Shown piece after piece: positions 26,965 to 35,295 of a DNA stretch of 64,000 nucleotides. The stretch spans positions 496,001-560,000 of the forward strand of contig OY781061.1 of assembly GCA_963676515.1 (NCBI GenBank), written 5' to 3'. Position numbers and translations under genes: made by a program. The notes under the pieces are model-generated. The model was not told where the DNA came from and did no database searches. It worked only from the letters and a program-made list of their open reading frames with translations. This stretch comes from G963667145 sp963676515 [NCBI: Candidatus Cloacimonadota bacterium] (GTDB lineage Bacteria; Cloacimonadota; Cloacimonadia; G963667145). Every line of letters begins with the position of its first letter. Position 1 is the stretch's first letter.

Positions 26965-28126
26965 TTTTTACGACAAAATAAAAGAGGATCCTAAAAATCC
27001 CGAACAATACATTGTTGACGGTGAAACTTTCAAAGAAATTATTTCCGAAGAAGTTATTCAAAATTTCCCCTTAAACAACATAAAGTTTACCAACGGCAAA
27101 CTCGTGGAGGGGGAAGAAGACAGCGATGAAAAAAAATTCGTTATCCAAAACCACAACTTTGAAAGTGATCTCAAATTTAGCAATTGCATCTTTGAAGAAG
27201 AATTGTCTTTCATAAATTGCTCTTTTAGAGAAGATGTTACTTTTAAAAATTGCACTTTCAAAAACAAAGTAATCTTGGACGGAAACAAGCTTGCAAAATA
27301 TCTTATTTTTGATAACCCAACTTTTTGTAAGAATGTGTTTATCAAAAAAAGTTCCGACTTAGAGGGAAGTTTTTGCAAATTAAAATTTGATACTGTCTCT
27401 TTCCAAAAAATAAACGGAGAATATCCAGAGATTTTTTTGGAAAACAACTCTTTAGATAAACTCCACCTTAAATATTTCACAAATCAAGCTATAAACTTCC
27501 GCTTGATAAATACTAAAATCATCAGCAAATTGCAACTAGAAAGTTCCACACTGGACAATATGGAATTCACAGGGCTCAATCTAGAAAATGCAGAGAAAAT
27601 AAAAATCAAAAACTCCTCTTTTTACAAAACTCTTTTTAACAATGTAAAATGGGGTGATGTTACAGAAAATCGATTCAATACAGACAGCGATACTTTACGC
27701 CAGCTGAAACACGCCAATGACCTGCAAGGCAACCATATCCAAGCTAATAAGTTTTATCGACTAGAGATGATAAAATACGGAAAAGAGCTAGAATGGTACA
27801 ACTTTTTGGACAAGATAGTATTCACTGCAGGGAAATATGTTTCTGATTTTTCGCAAAACTGGTTTTTACCACTATTTTGGTACTTTTGTATCGGAATAGT
27901 CCTTTTTGCTTTGGTTTGTTTTCAAGAAGTTAATCCTTCTTTTTTAGATTTTGCCAACTTCGTAAACCCTTTTGTAAATCCGTGTAATTTAGAAAAATTT
28001 ACGAACCCAGAAGCCAGTATAGCTGTAAAAAACACAATTATAATTTACTTTATTTTCCGATTTATCGCTATATTCATAGGCTACCAGTTGGTGATTTCTC
28101 TTCGGGCAAAAACTAGAAGAAGATAA
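26957..28126 (+). CDS. Pentapeptide-repeat-like membrane protein
   Basis: About 389 residues. The N-terminal two thirds are a degenerate right-handed beta-helix made of repeated F.NC.F/FENCTFK-like steps (for example FSNCIF, FINCSF, FKNCTF at about 60-110). Two C-terminal membrane helices follow (about 305-325 and 360-385). The segment DTLRQLKHANDLQGNHIQANKFY before the helices is a pattern I know from pentapeptide/membrane proteins of unknown role. The ATG at 26957 has GGAG eight bases upstream and overlaps the glycosyltransferase end; an upstream in-frame ATG lies inside that gene. Function is unknown. Confidence 0.7.
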   Translation: MIDFYDKIKEDPKNPEQYIVDGETFKEIISEEVIQNFPLNNIKFTNGKLVEGEEDSDEKKFVIQNHNFESDLKFSNCIFEEELSFINCSFREDVTFKNCTFKNKVILDGNKLAKYLIFDNPTFCKNVFIKKSSDLEGSFCKLKFDTVSFQKINGEYPEIFLENNSLDKLHLKYFTNQAINFRLINTKIISKLQLESSTLDNMEFTGLNLENAEKIKIKNSSFYKTLFNNVKWGDVTENRFNTDSDTLRQLKHANDLQGNHIQANKFYRLEMIKYGKELEWYNFLDKIVFTAGKYVSDFSQNWFLPLFWYFCIGIVLFALVCFQEVNPSFLDFANFVNPFVNPCNLEKFTNPEASIAVKNTIIIYFIFRFIAIFIGYQLVISLRAKTRRR

Positions 28127-28127
28127 A

Positions 28128-29525
28128 CTAAAATTCTATCTTCGCTCCCTCTTGGGTGTCTACCACTTTTAGCCCCAGTTTTTGTAAATCGTCTCTGATT
28201 TTGTCCGCCAACTTCCAGTTTTTCTCTTGCTTGGCAATAGTACGATATCTCAGCAGAAGACTCAAAAGTTGCTCTTCCAATCCTTGAATAGTTGGCTGAG
28301 CCGCTTTCTTTTTCAGTTGCTCCTCTAAGTCGGAAAAGAAACCCAAAACTTTGCCTAAAACTACCAAAGTAGCAGCTGCTTGCTGACGGATTTGAAGAGG
28401 ATTGTTTTGCTTTTTGGCAAGTTTGGCTAACCCAAACAACACAGCTAAAGCTTTGGCGGTGTTGAAGTCGTCGTCCATAGCTATGACAAATGTAGCCACC
28501 TCTTCTTTCAAAAGCTCACAATTGTCTATTTCTACTTTGTAAGAAAGATAATCCACAGATTGCAGAGCACTGATGAAGTTGTCCAAAGCTACTTTGGACT
28601 CTTGCATGATTTTTTTATTGAAGTCGATCGAAGTTCTGTAATGTTTAGACAAGAAAAACAAGCGGATAACATCGGCGGCGTAATGCTTCAAGATGTCACG
28701 AGCAGTAAAGAAATTATTCAGCGATTTGGACATCTTCTCGCCTTCGATGTTCAAAAATCCGTTGTGCATCCAATAACCGACAAACTTCTTGCTCGATAAA
28801 GCCTCAGCTTGAGCTATTTCGTTCTCATGATGCGGGAAGATGAGGTCTATACCTCCACCGTGGATGTCAAAGCTCTCTCCCAATAGGTCTCGGCTCATCA
28901 CCACGCATTCGGAGTGCCAACCAGGTCTGCCAGCTCCCCAAGGGCTATCCCAAGACGGCTCATCGGGTTTGGACGCTTTCCAGAGGGTGAAATCGGCTGG
29001 ATGCTTCTTGGCAGAGTTTACCTCTACTCTGGCTCCAGCTCGCAGATCTTCCAGCTTCTTCCCCGAAAGTTTGCCATATTCAGCAAATTTAGAGACTTGG
29101 AAATAAAGGTCTCCGCCTGCTTGATATGCGTAGCCTTTATTCTCTAGCTCTTGCAAAAATATTATCATCTTGTCGATGTATTCAGTTGCTTTGGGATTAT
29201 AGTCGGCAGGCATAATATTTAAGGCTCTGGTATCTTCTTGAAAAGCTTCTATATATTTTTCGTTGATTTGCGAGATATCCACACCCTCTTTTTGAGCTTG
29301 AGCGATTATTTTGTCATCTATATCGGTCAGATTTTGGACAAAAGTAACTTGATAACCTTGATAAAGGAAATATCTACGCACGACATCAAAAAAGAGAAAC
29401 GGACGAGCATTGCCAATATGAAAATAGTTGTAAACCGTGGGACCACACACATAGAGCTTGACCTTGCCTTCTTGCTGAGGGACAAATTCCCGCTTTTTTT
29501 TAGCCAATGTGTCAAAAATTTTCAT
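28128..29525 (-). CDS. cysS: Cysteinyl-tRNA synthetase
   Basis: A 465-residue class I synthetase with the HIGH motif as FHIGNARPF, zinc-binding CGPTVYN and HHENEIAQ segments, and the KMSKS motif as GEKMSKSLNNF. The length is standard. It charges tRNA-Cys with cysteine; a tRNA-Cys gene lies at 33155-33228. The start overlaps the corC stop (ATGA), so it is the last gene of a ybeY-corC-cysS operon. It ends one base from the convergent pentapeptide-like gene, with no clear terminator between. Confidence 0.97.
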   Translation of the reverse strand: MKIFDTLAKKKREFVPQQEGKVKLYVCGPTVYNYFHIGNARPFLFFDVVRRYFLYQGYQVTFVQNLTDIDDKIIAQAQKEGVDISQINEKYIEAFQEDTRALNIMPADYNPKATEYIDKMIIFLQELENKGYAYQAGGDLYFQVSKFAEYGKLSGKKLEDLRAGARVEVNSAKKHPADFTLWKASKPDEPSWDSPWGAGRPGWHSECVVMSRDLLGESFDIHGGGIDLIFPHHENEIAQAEALSSKKFVGYWMHNGFLNIEGEKMSKSLNNFFTARDILKHYAADVIRLFFLSKHYRTSIDFNKKIMQESKVALDNFISALQSVDYLSYKVEIDNCELLKEEVATFVIAMDDDFNTAKALAVLFGLAKLAKKQNNPLQIRQQAAATLVVLGKVLGFFSDLEEQLKKKAAQPTIQGLEEQLLSLLLRYRTIAKQEKNWKLADKIRDDLQKLGLKVVDTQEGAKIEF

Positions 29526-30733
29526 CGTATCTCCTTTAAAACTAATCTATTTATTCTGTTGTTGCTAATTTTTTCTATCACCAGTTTTTTCGTGCTATCT
29601 ATTTCCAAAAAATCACCTGGAGATGGCACTTTGTCCAGCTTGTCGTACACATATTCGGAGACATTATCGTACTCATCCGCTGGCAAATGCAGAGCAAATT
29701 CCTGATTGAGGAAATAGAGATTGCAACTACCGTCTATCTTGTAACCCTCGCTGGTTTTCTCGACCATCGGCTCTTCCGTGTCGGACTCGTCTAAAATCTC
29801 GCCGACTAGCTCTTCCAACACATCTTCCATCGTAACTATACCGCAGGTGCCGCCGTACTCGTTCACCACCACCGCCATATGCTTACGACCTGATTTGAAG
29901 AGGTTCAGCACCTTAGCGATAGGCATGTTCTCTGTAACAAACAATGGCTCTCGCATCAGCTTATCGATGCGAAAAAATTTTTCTTCTTGCAAAATAATAT
30001 CTTTGGCGTAGATAAAACCAACGATGTTGTCTATCTCTTCCCGATAGACAGGAATGCGAGAGAATCCGCTCTCCACGATAACCTTAACCACCTCTCGTGG
30101 CGAATGCCCCAACTCAATAGCTACCATATCCACTCTGGGACTCATCACCTGAGCTATCTTGGTATCTGGAAATCGCAAAATATTTTTCATAAGTTTTTTT
30201 TGCTTCCGATCGAGGCTCAATTTACCAGAATCAACCAAGTCTCCTATCTCTTTTTTGGTAACTGCATTATTTTTCTTATTTCTAGCCAACAACTTACCCA
30301 TAAGCTCGATACCAAAAATGAAAGGGAAAAGAAGATAAATCAGAGGCTCCAAAATAATGGCAGAGTTCCTCACCACGAACTTGGAATGTTTGTAGCAAAA
30401 AATCTTGGGCAATATCTCACCGAAAACCAGCAAAAACAACCAAACTACGAAAATCTCTCCGCAAAGTGCCCATTCCAATTTCCAGCCATAATCTTCCGCC
30501 AACAGAAGTGCAAAGAAAGTGGCGACAGAAGCGATCATTACATTCACGACGGTGTTGGAGATGAGGATAGCCACCAATAGTCGATTGGGATAAGCGTAGA
30601 GCCGCTGCACTCTCTTGGATAGTTGCCAGAGTCTGCGTTGCTCTATCTTGGAGATGGAAAAGTAGGCTGACTCTGCCCCAGAAAAAAAACTGGAAAGAAG
30701 AAAAAGCAAGGCTAAAATATAAAGGTGGCTCAT
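29522..30733 (-). CDS. HlyC/CorC-family (CNNM-type) transporter with CBS domains
   Basis: A 403-residue protein: DUF21/CNNM membrane domain with four helices (about 1-140, including SSFFSGAESAYFS), two CBS domains (about 185-315, with MSPRVDMVAIE and GTCGIVTMEDVLEELVGEI), and the C-terminal CorC_HlyC domain. Family members act in magnesium/cobalt efflux or ion homeostasis. It sits between ybeY and cysS with ATGA overlaps at both ends. The ybeY-corC adjacency is common in bacteria. Confidence 0.92.
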   Translation of the reverse strand: MSHLYILALLFLLSSFFSGAESAYFSISKIEQRRLWQLSKRVQRLYAYPNRLLVAILISNTVVNVMIASVATFFALLLAEDYGWKLEWALCGEIFVVWLFLLVFGEILPKIFCYKHSKFVVRNSAIILEPLIYLLFPFIFGIELMGKLLARNKKNNAVTKKEIGDLVDSGKLSLDRKQKKLMKNILRFPDTKIAQVMSPRVDMVAIELGHSPREVVKVIVESGFSRIPVYREEIDNIVGFIYAKDIILQEEKFFRIDKLMREPLFVTENMPIAKVLNLFKSGRKHMAVVVNEYGGTCGIVTMEDVLEELVGEILDESDTEEPMVEKTSEGYKIDGSCNLYFLNQEFALHLPADEYDNVSEYVYDKLDKVPSPGDFLEIDSTKKLVIEKISNNRINRLVLKEIR

Positions 30734-31128
30734 TCGTCCGCCTGCAAGAGTGCTAGCTCTTTAGTTTGCATGGTTTTTTTTTGCTCGTCAGTAAAGTGAT
30801 CATAGCCCGCCAGATGACAAACCCCGTGAGCAAAGACAGAGTGCAAATCTTGGGCTAGACCCTTTTTGCCACTTCTATCTCTCAGATATTCCAAGCAGAT
30901 AAGCAAACTCCCGTAATTACTACTCAGCTCAAAAGAAAGAATGTCCGTCTTTTGCTCTAGACCACGAAACTCTTTGTTTTGTCTGCAGATAAATTCGCTA
31001 TCACACAAGCAGAGATCTAGCGTATAATCTTTGGGCAAAAGTTTAATCTGCTCAGCTTTAACATAGATTTCCTCCAGCGGAGAAAAATCTAGTTCGATTT
31101 TGGTTTGATTTTCAATATTTAGTATCAT
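30730..31128 (-). CDS. ybeY: Endoribonuclease YbeY
   Basis: A 132-residue protein with the zinc-binding signature HGVCHLAGYDH near the C terminus (the family has HGxLHLxGYDH), preceded by TDILSFEL. YbeY takes part in 16S rRNA 3'-end maturation and ribosome quality control. It is the first gene of a ybeY-corC-cysS operon and overlaps corC by four bases. The Leu-to-Cys change inside the signature does not touch the metal ligands. Confidence 0.93.
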   Translation of the reverse strand: MILNIENQTKIELDFSPLEEIYVKAEQIKLLPKDYTLDLCLCDSEFICRQNKEFRGLEQKTDILSFELSSNYGSLLICLEYLRDRSGKKGLAQDLHSVFAHGVCHLAGYDHFTDEQKKTMQTKELALLQADE

Positions 31129-31274
31129 AACTTAATTTCAACTTCATTTCTGCCCTAAGCGATGTCAACACAAATTTTCCTTGACGGCACTCTAAAAGAT
31201 TTTTTTTTGCTATATAATACTTTGCACTAATAAATAAACTCAAATGAGGTGATTATTTTAATCAACAAAAATTT
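31129..31274 (+). promoter_or_regulatory. Intergenic region with a TATAAT box before the gene at 31275
   Basis: The plus strand has TATAAT at 31213-31218 preceded by TGC, and TTGACG at 31181-31186. The two are 26 bases apart, too far for one standard promoter, so the TATAAT may act with the T-run upstream. GAGGTG lies about 22 bases before the ATG, farther than usual for a ribosome site. Confidence 0.35.
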
Positions 31275-32639
31275 ATGATAAAAGTTATAATTGACGAGAA
31301 ACTAGATAATTACAAAAAGCAAATTAGAGATGTTATTGATCTTAGCTTTAACTATTTGGGTATTCAATACGAGATTATTTCGGGTCTAGTGGAGATAAAT
31401 GTGGAGGATGTCCTCGTTTGTTACTCTCTACAAAAACCTTCCACACGAGAAATAACGGAACTTATCGGGCTTAGTGCCAGCACAAATATATTTTTTATCA
31501 CTATCAATTTGGAGCTATACGAAAAAATCGGTCTTTCTAGGCTAAAATCTCTGAAAAAAGAGTTTCACGATTTTTACATCTTAGGAAACGAACCGCCAAC
31601 TATTGAGAAGAAAAAAGGCGAATTTGGCAACTTTTTCTTTTACAACTTCGACCTTTGGGGCAACCTTTTCCAGCTAGCTAACTACCAAAAAAATAGCTCC
31701 ATACCCGTCTGCAATCTACTAATATCTGATTTCTTGCAACTTGTCAAAAATTGTGTCTCTAACGACGAGTTTTTCCTCATTCGCACAAAACTTTGGCCAG
31801 AAAATCAGAAATTTGCTCTGTGTCTGACTGCAGAGATCGACAAACTATACAAATGGCAAAGCTACTCAAAAACTTTGAAAAAAATCTTACTCAACCTCTT
31901 TGCTCACCCTTTGGCAGCTCTGCAAGAGTACTTTGAACTAAATTTCAAAAGCGAAGAACCTTATTGGGTGTTCCCTCTCTTGCAATCTATCCCCAATATT
32001 ACCTACTGTTTGCCCGCAAAAAATGACAACTTTGATCCGCAAGAGAAAAGTGTCGCTAATCAACTCTCAGCCTTGGAAAAACAACTAATTAAACTAGAGA
32101 CCAAAAAGTTGCCCACCTATAAGAGCTTTTTATTCCCGCTCTGTTACTCAGAGGTTTCCGTTTGTTTGAATAGTAGCGAGTTCGTAAAAGGTGGCTACAA
32201 ACACCTGAGCGAATCTGCCGCCCAAGCTCTGGTCGCTACCAGCATAGACAATGGACACCTAGCTGGTGGCGTAACTTGTCTGGGCTTTAGATTTTCCGAC
32301 CTCTACGACATACCCTACGCCTTCAAGATACTCGAAAATCTAGTAAAACTAGGGAAAAAACCCGCTGTTTACTTCGCCGACCAAAACCAAATCAAGAGTT
32401 GGCTAAAACTTCGCCAAAAAATCAAATGGGTAGTCGAGCAAAATAAGGTGAAAATCCTCAGCAACTACGATATAGAAAACCTTGTGCTAGAAATTATCGG
32501 AAATTACGAAGTGGAGTCCCACACAGGTTGTACTTTGCGAATCGAAAAAAACCTACTTTACATCAGCAATATCAAAAAATACACCACAGCAACTCTCACG
32601 CTGAAGAAATTTTATCGTCTTAATCGACGGATAGATTAA
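31275..32639 (+). CDS. Uncharacterised protein, possibly a degenerate polysaccharide deacetylase relative
   Basis: A 454-residue soluble protein with no signal peptide. I do not recognise it firmly. The stretch LWPENQKFALCLTAEIDKLYKWQSY looks like the start of the DUF7033/polysaccharide-deacetylase proteins, where the pattern is LTHDVD. Here the catalytic His-Asp is replaced by Ala-Glu, so activity would be lost or changed. The later part (about 330-390) with ILENLVKLGKKPAVYF and SWLKLRQKIKWV would match the end of that fold. It stands alone between a divergent ybeY operon and non-coding DNA. Function is unknown. Confidence 0.6.
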   Translation: MIKVIIDEKLDNYKKQIRDVIDLSFNYLGIQYEIISGLVEINVEDVLVCYSLQKPSTREITELIGLSASTNIFFITINLELYEKIGLSRLKSLKKEFHDFYILGNEPPTIEKKKGEFGNFFFYNFDLWGNLFQLANYQKNSSIPVCNLLISDFLQLVKNCVSNDEFFLIRTKLWPENQKFALCLTAEIDKLYKWQSYSKTLKKILLNLFAHPLAALQEYFELNFKSEEPYWVFPLLQSIPNITYCLPAKNDNFDPQEKSVANQLSALEKQLIKLETKKLPTYKSFLFPLCYSEVSVCLNSSEFVKGGYKHLSESAAQALVATSIDNGHLAGGVTCLGFRFSDLYDIPYAFKILENLVKLGKKPAVYFADQNQIKSWLKLRQKIKWVVEQNKVKILSNYDIENLVLEIIGNYEVESHTGCTLRIEKNLLYISNIKKYTTATLTLKKFYRLNRRID

Positions 32640-33009
32640 TAATTCCAAAAGCAAAACAAACTTTTTTCTTAATTGACGATTGTCCCGAGAACCCCTCTCT
32701 ATAAATCTGCACAAGCATTACCTCTACCTTTCGATAGTCCGCTAACACCCGTGGTGTCTTCACCTTTCCCCCGCTCCAGCTGTGCAAAGAGAGGTGCTTT
32801 ACTTTTTATGAGTGTCGAAGCAAATTATGGCTTCTTCTTGTCGGAAAGCTACGCTAAGGCAGTTGAACGCTCTGTCTTGAGCTTTTTGGGCAGATGACCA
32901 CTCATCTGGGCTGCTCTAGTGCCTTCATAAGCGTTGAGTTTGCCACCGAAGGAGATGATGGAAACAGTTTGCGAGGTCAATTTTTGCAGTTTTATTTTTG
33001 TTTAATAAA
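32640..33009. other. Non-coding stretch of about 370 bp
   Basis: No supported gene. An open frame at 32673-32897 lacks a ribosome site and overlaps the structured segment at 32694-32794. The remainder has no recognised RNA signature; in particular the universal RNase P and SRP core motifs are absent. Confidence 0.55.
32694..32794 (-). ncRNA. Candidate structured RNA (unnamed)
   Basis: About 100 bases are closed by two nested stems: CCTCTCT (32694) with AGAGAGG (32788), then TGCACA(A)GC (32708) with GCTGTGCA (32779). Inside are two hairpins, at 32724-32737 and 32745-32757. On the minus strand the first is CTATC-GAAA-GGTAG, a five-pair stem with a GNRA tetraloop, which favours that strand; the second is ACACC-ACG-GGTGT. 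I cannot assign a family, and an intergenic repeat is an alternative. Confidence 0.35.
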
Positions 33010-33010
33010 A

Positions 33011-33044
33011 TAAAAAAGTCGTCCTTTTTTTACAAAGACGACTT
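33011..33044 (-). terminator. Terminator of the tRNA Gly-Cys-Leu operon
   Basis: On the minus strand AAGTCGTC pairs with GACGACTT around an A/T-rich middle and is followed by TTTTTATTTT. It lies nine bases beyond the CCA end of tRNA-Leu. Confidence 0.85.
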
Positions 33045-33052
33045 ATTATAAT

Positions 33053-33140
33053 TGGTACCAGAGACCGGACTTGAACCGGTACAGGCTAAAAGCCCGAGGG
33101 ATTTTAAGTCCCTTGTGTCTACCAATTCCACCACTCCGGC
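33053..33140 (-). tRNA. tRNA-Leu (anticodon TAA)
   Basis: The minus strand folds as a class II tRNA. The acceptor is GCCGGAG with CTCTGGT, and the anticodon stem AGGGA/TCCCT encloses CTTAAAA (anticodon TAA). The variable arm is CGGGCTTTTAGCCTG and the T-loop is TTCAAGT. CCA is encoded at the 3' end. Confidence 0.95.
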
Positions 33141-33154
33141 AATCTTTTGGAAAT

Positions 33155-33228
33155 TGGAGGCGACACCCAGATTCGAACTGGGGATGAGGATTTTGCAGAC
33201 CCTTGCCTTACCACTTGGCGATGTCGCC
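33155..33228 (-). tRNA. tRNA-Cys (anticodon GCA)
   Basis: The minus strand gives acceptor GGCGACA with TGTCGCC, anticodon loop CTGCAAA (GCA), T-loop TTCGAAT, discriminator T and an encoded CCA. It is the middle gene of the tRNA cluster. Confidence 0.95.
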
Positions 33229-33238
33229 GCAAAAAAAA

Positions 33239-33313
33239 TGGAGCGGAAGACGAGAATTGAACTCGCGACCCTCACGTTGGCAACGTGATGCTCTACCGCT
33301 GAGCTACTCCCGC
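33239..33313 (-). tRNA. tRNA-Gly (anticodon GCC)
   Basis: The minus strand gives acceptor GCGGGAG with CTTCCGC, anticodon stem TCACG/CGTGA around TTGCCAA (GCC), T-loop TTCAATT, discriminator T and encoded CCA. It is the first gene of the cluster. Confidence 0.95.
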
Positions 33314-33398
33314 AATTTTTCTCATAAAATTTTTGAGCGTTTTACTGTCAACTTGTTTTTCTGTTTTTGGTGGAAAGAAATAACGCTTCCGCTTCCAA

Positions 33399-34133
33399 CT
33401 ATTTCGAGCTTGGGCAAAAGCGGTTTAATTCCAGTATCCCGCAAACACCTGCGGCGGTAGTGCCAAAGACTGCATAATCTTTGCCGAAAGTTTCGATAGC
33501 GTTCATTATTTTGTCGAAAGAGTCGTTGCAAAGCGTAGAGCCCGTGAAAAGGATAAAATCTCCTGTTTGGAGCAAATCGTCGTTCACCAGATTGCCATCT
33601 TCGATAGTGATGCCAAATTTCCGTTTGCCTATCCAGTCGGGATCTAGGTCGCTACATCGCACTTGCAATCCAGCATCCAGTAACTTTTGCAAGATAGCGG
33701 GATTAAGCCCAATCATCGATATTTTGCCTTTTTGCTCTCGTAACTGCTCCGCTATCCAGCGTCCGCACTCTTCTGGCTCTTCGTCCTTACAATGAATGGT
33801 CTGCCCACAACAGCCCAGATAAGCTGCCACGGCGTTTATCGTAGCCACCTGCAAAGCTCTATTGGCTGACTGTGAGCTATCCAGAGCGAAAACCTCTTGC
33901 AAAGTGCCCACAAATTCAGCAGGGTTGGTGGTAAAGGCTTGCCCTTTGAACCCCTGAAAATCGGCTTGGATCATGATCTCTTTGCCTTTTTGGATAGGAA
34001 AATCTTGCCTCTGGGGAGTGCCAATAGCCTCTGTTACACTCAATCCTTTAACATAGATAGCGACCTGCGTGTGTAGCTCGCCTACCAATAACTTGCCTAT
34101 CTCGTGCAGGCTCAATCGTAAATAATCTTTCAC
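33399..34133 (-). CDS. DUF364/DUF4213-type putative metal-chelation domain protein
   Basis: A 244-residue cytoplasmic protein. The N-terminal enolase-like DUF4213 part (about 1-110, with AVAAYLGC near its end) is followed by a Rossmann-like DUF364 part. That part carries ISMIGLNPAI, DLDPDWIG, FTGSTLCNDSF and the conserved VFGTTAAGV...LNRFCP. The family is proposed to handle heavy metals or anaerobic sulfatase-like maturation, but its function is not established. It ends a long operon of metal-cofactor-type genes, overlapping the ModA-like gene by four bases, which supports a link with molybdenum or another oxyanion. Confidence 0.75.
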   Translation of the reverse strand: MKDYLRLSLHEIGKLLVGELHTQVAIYVKGLSVTEAIGTPQRQDFPIQKGKEIMIQADFQGFKGQAFTTNPAEFVGTLQEVFALDSSQSANRALQVATINAVAAYLGCCGQTIHCKDEEPEECGRWIAEQLREQKGKISMIGLNPAILQKLLDAGLQVRCSDLDPDWIGKRKFGITIEDGNLVNDDLLQTGDFILFTGSTLCNDSFDKIMNAIETFGKDYAVFGTTAAGVCGILELNRFCPSSK

Positions 34134-34993
34134 TTTATTTCCTTTTTGCGTAAATTTATAAAGCCGCTTTCCGTGAACTTGTCCAATGTGGACGACAATA
34201 TAAGATACTCATAAAACTTTTTTAACTCGTCAGAACAATCTGAGATAAGAATAGCTTCAAACTCTATCTTGGGTACTTTGCTTTGCAATTGGTAGATTAC
34301 CTGCACATTAGAGGAAATCTGGGCATCGGAATAAGCAACTATTCCCAGATCTACACTACCCGAAGCGACCATACTCAGAGCTGCCACATCGTTCATCGCA
34401 CAGACGATTTTTTCTTGGGCAAACTGCCAGATGGCGTGATTTTCCAGATACTTCTTCACATACTTGCCCATCGGTGCGTGCGTGTAGTCAGCGATAACTA
34501 TCTTGTCGGCTGTGAGGATATCTTTGGGGCTATTCACTTTTAATGCTGAGCCTTTGGGTGCTATCACTACCAAGCTGTTGCCCAAAATTGTCTGGCTATG
34601 TCTATAGTAGCCTTCCTTTTCCAGATAGCGACTCCACTTGCGATTACCGCTAATAATAACCCCATAAGCTCTGCCGTTTTGCAGTTGCTTGACCAGCACA
34701 GGAGGGGTAGCATAATTCACAGTAAAGGGTCGCTCTATACCCAAATAATAGGCATCCAAAAGCGGTTCGAGGGTTTTTTCAAGACAAGGAGGAGCCCCCA
34801 ATACCGCTATAGGAGCTCCCTTGTCTTTGTCTAGTAAGCCAAATTTATCACAAAAAAATAAAGCCAGAAGAATAAAACTTAGGAAAAGGAATAAAAAAGC
34901 TTTAAACCCCGGCTTTACTTTGTTTTTTAATTTAATGACTTCCTCTGGAATGTTCGGTGCAAGCAGATCCTTTGCTAATAAGATTATCGGCAA
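34130..34993 (-). CDS. ModA-like periplasmic substrate-binding protein, membrane-anchored
   Basis: Up to 287 residues. A hydrophobic helix near the N terminus (about 31-47 of the long form) is followed by a type II periplasmic binding fold. Its pattern (PIAVLGAPPCLEKTLEPLLDAY, then KVNSPKDI and GSVDLGIVAYSDA) is close to molybdate-binding ModA. No permease or ATPase gene is adjacent. The start is doubtful. The only standard start codon giving this frame is TTG at 34993, inside the previous gene and without a ribosome site. An ATT at 34934-34936 has AGAGGAAG just upstream and overlaps the stop of that gene. Starting there gives a normal signal/anchor length. Confidence 0.7.
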   Translation of the reverse strand: MPIILLAKDLLAPNIPEEVIKLKNKVKPGFKAFLFLFLSFILLALFFCDKFGLLDKDKGAPIAVLGAPPCLEKTLEPLLDAYYLGIERPFTVNYATPPVLVKQLQNGRAYGVIISGNRKWSRYLEKEGYYRHSQTILGNSLVVIAPKGSALKVNSPKDILTADKIVIADYTHAPMGKYVKKYLENHAIWQFAQEKIVCAMNDVAALSMVASGSVDLGIVAYSDAQISSNVQVIYQLQSKVPKIEFEAILISDCSDELKKFYEYLILSSTLDKFTESGFINLRKKEIK

Positions 34994-35282
34994 GATATTT
35001 GCTCACCAAATCTTCTATAATTCCGCTAGCTCCTAGCACGGTCTTGATGCCTTGCTGAGCGAAAAGATCTATCGCCATAGAACCCATACCACCAGTGATA
35101 ATCACATCCGCTTTTTGTTCGCCCAAAAATTTCGGCATCACTCCTGGAGCGTGCCCAGGTGATGCTACAAATTCTGTTTTCACTATTTTGCCGTCTGCTA
35201 CATCCACCAAAGCGAAATAGGAACACTGTCCAAAATGTTCTTCAACGCTCTTTTTATCGTTAGTTGGAAAAGCTAATTTCAT
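34932..35282 (-). CDS. NifX/NifB-type dinitrogenase iron-molybdenum cofactor-binding domain protein (A)
   Basis: A 116-residue single-domain protein: MKLAFPTNDKKSVEEHFGQCSYFALVDV is the usual start of the FeMo-co-binding (DiNase_FeMo-co) family, and VIITGGMGSMAIDLF matches the family core. In anaerobes such small proteins are encoded with MinD-type Fe-S ATPases outside any nif locus. They are thought to carry or sense metal clusters. The C terminus has two Cys/His-containing residues (CTEHSRGSH) that could bind metal. It is 13 bases after a paralogue. Confidence 0.88.
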   Translation of the reverse strand: MKLAFPTNDKKSVEEHFGQCSYFALVDVADGKIVKTEFVASPGHAPGVMPKFLGEQKADVIITGGMGSMAIDLFAQQGIKTVLGASGIIEDLVSKYLADNLISKGSACTEHSRGSH

Positions 35283-35295
35283 TTTTTCTCCTTGA

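Noticed and set aside
32673-32897. 74-codon plus-strand frame after the uncharacterised gene
   Set aside because: No ribosome site, low-quality composition, and it runs through the nested-stem segment.
33030-33460. Several overlapping open frames across the tRNA Gly-Cys-Leu cluster
   Set aside because: They are translations of the three tRNA genes in other frames (peptides such as GLEPVQAKSPR and RREL).
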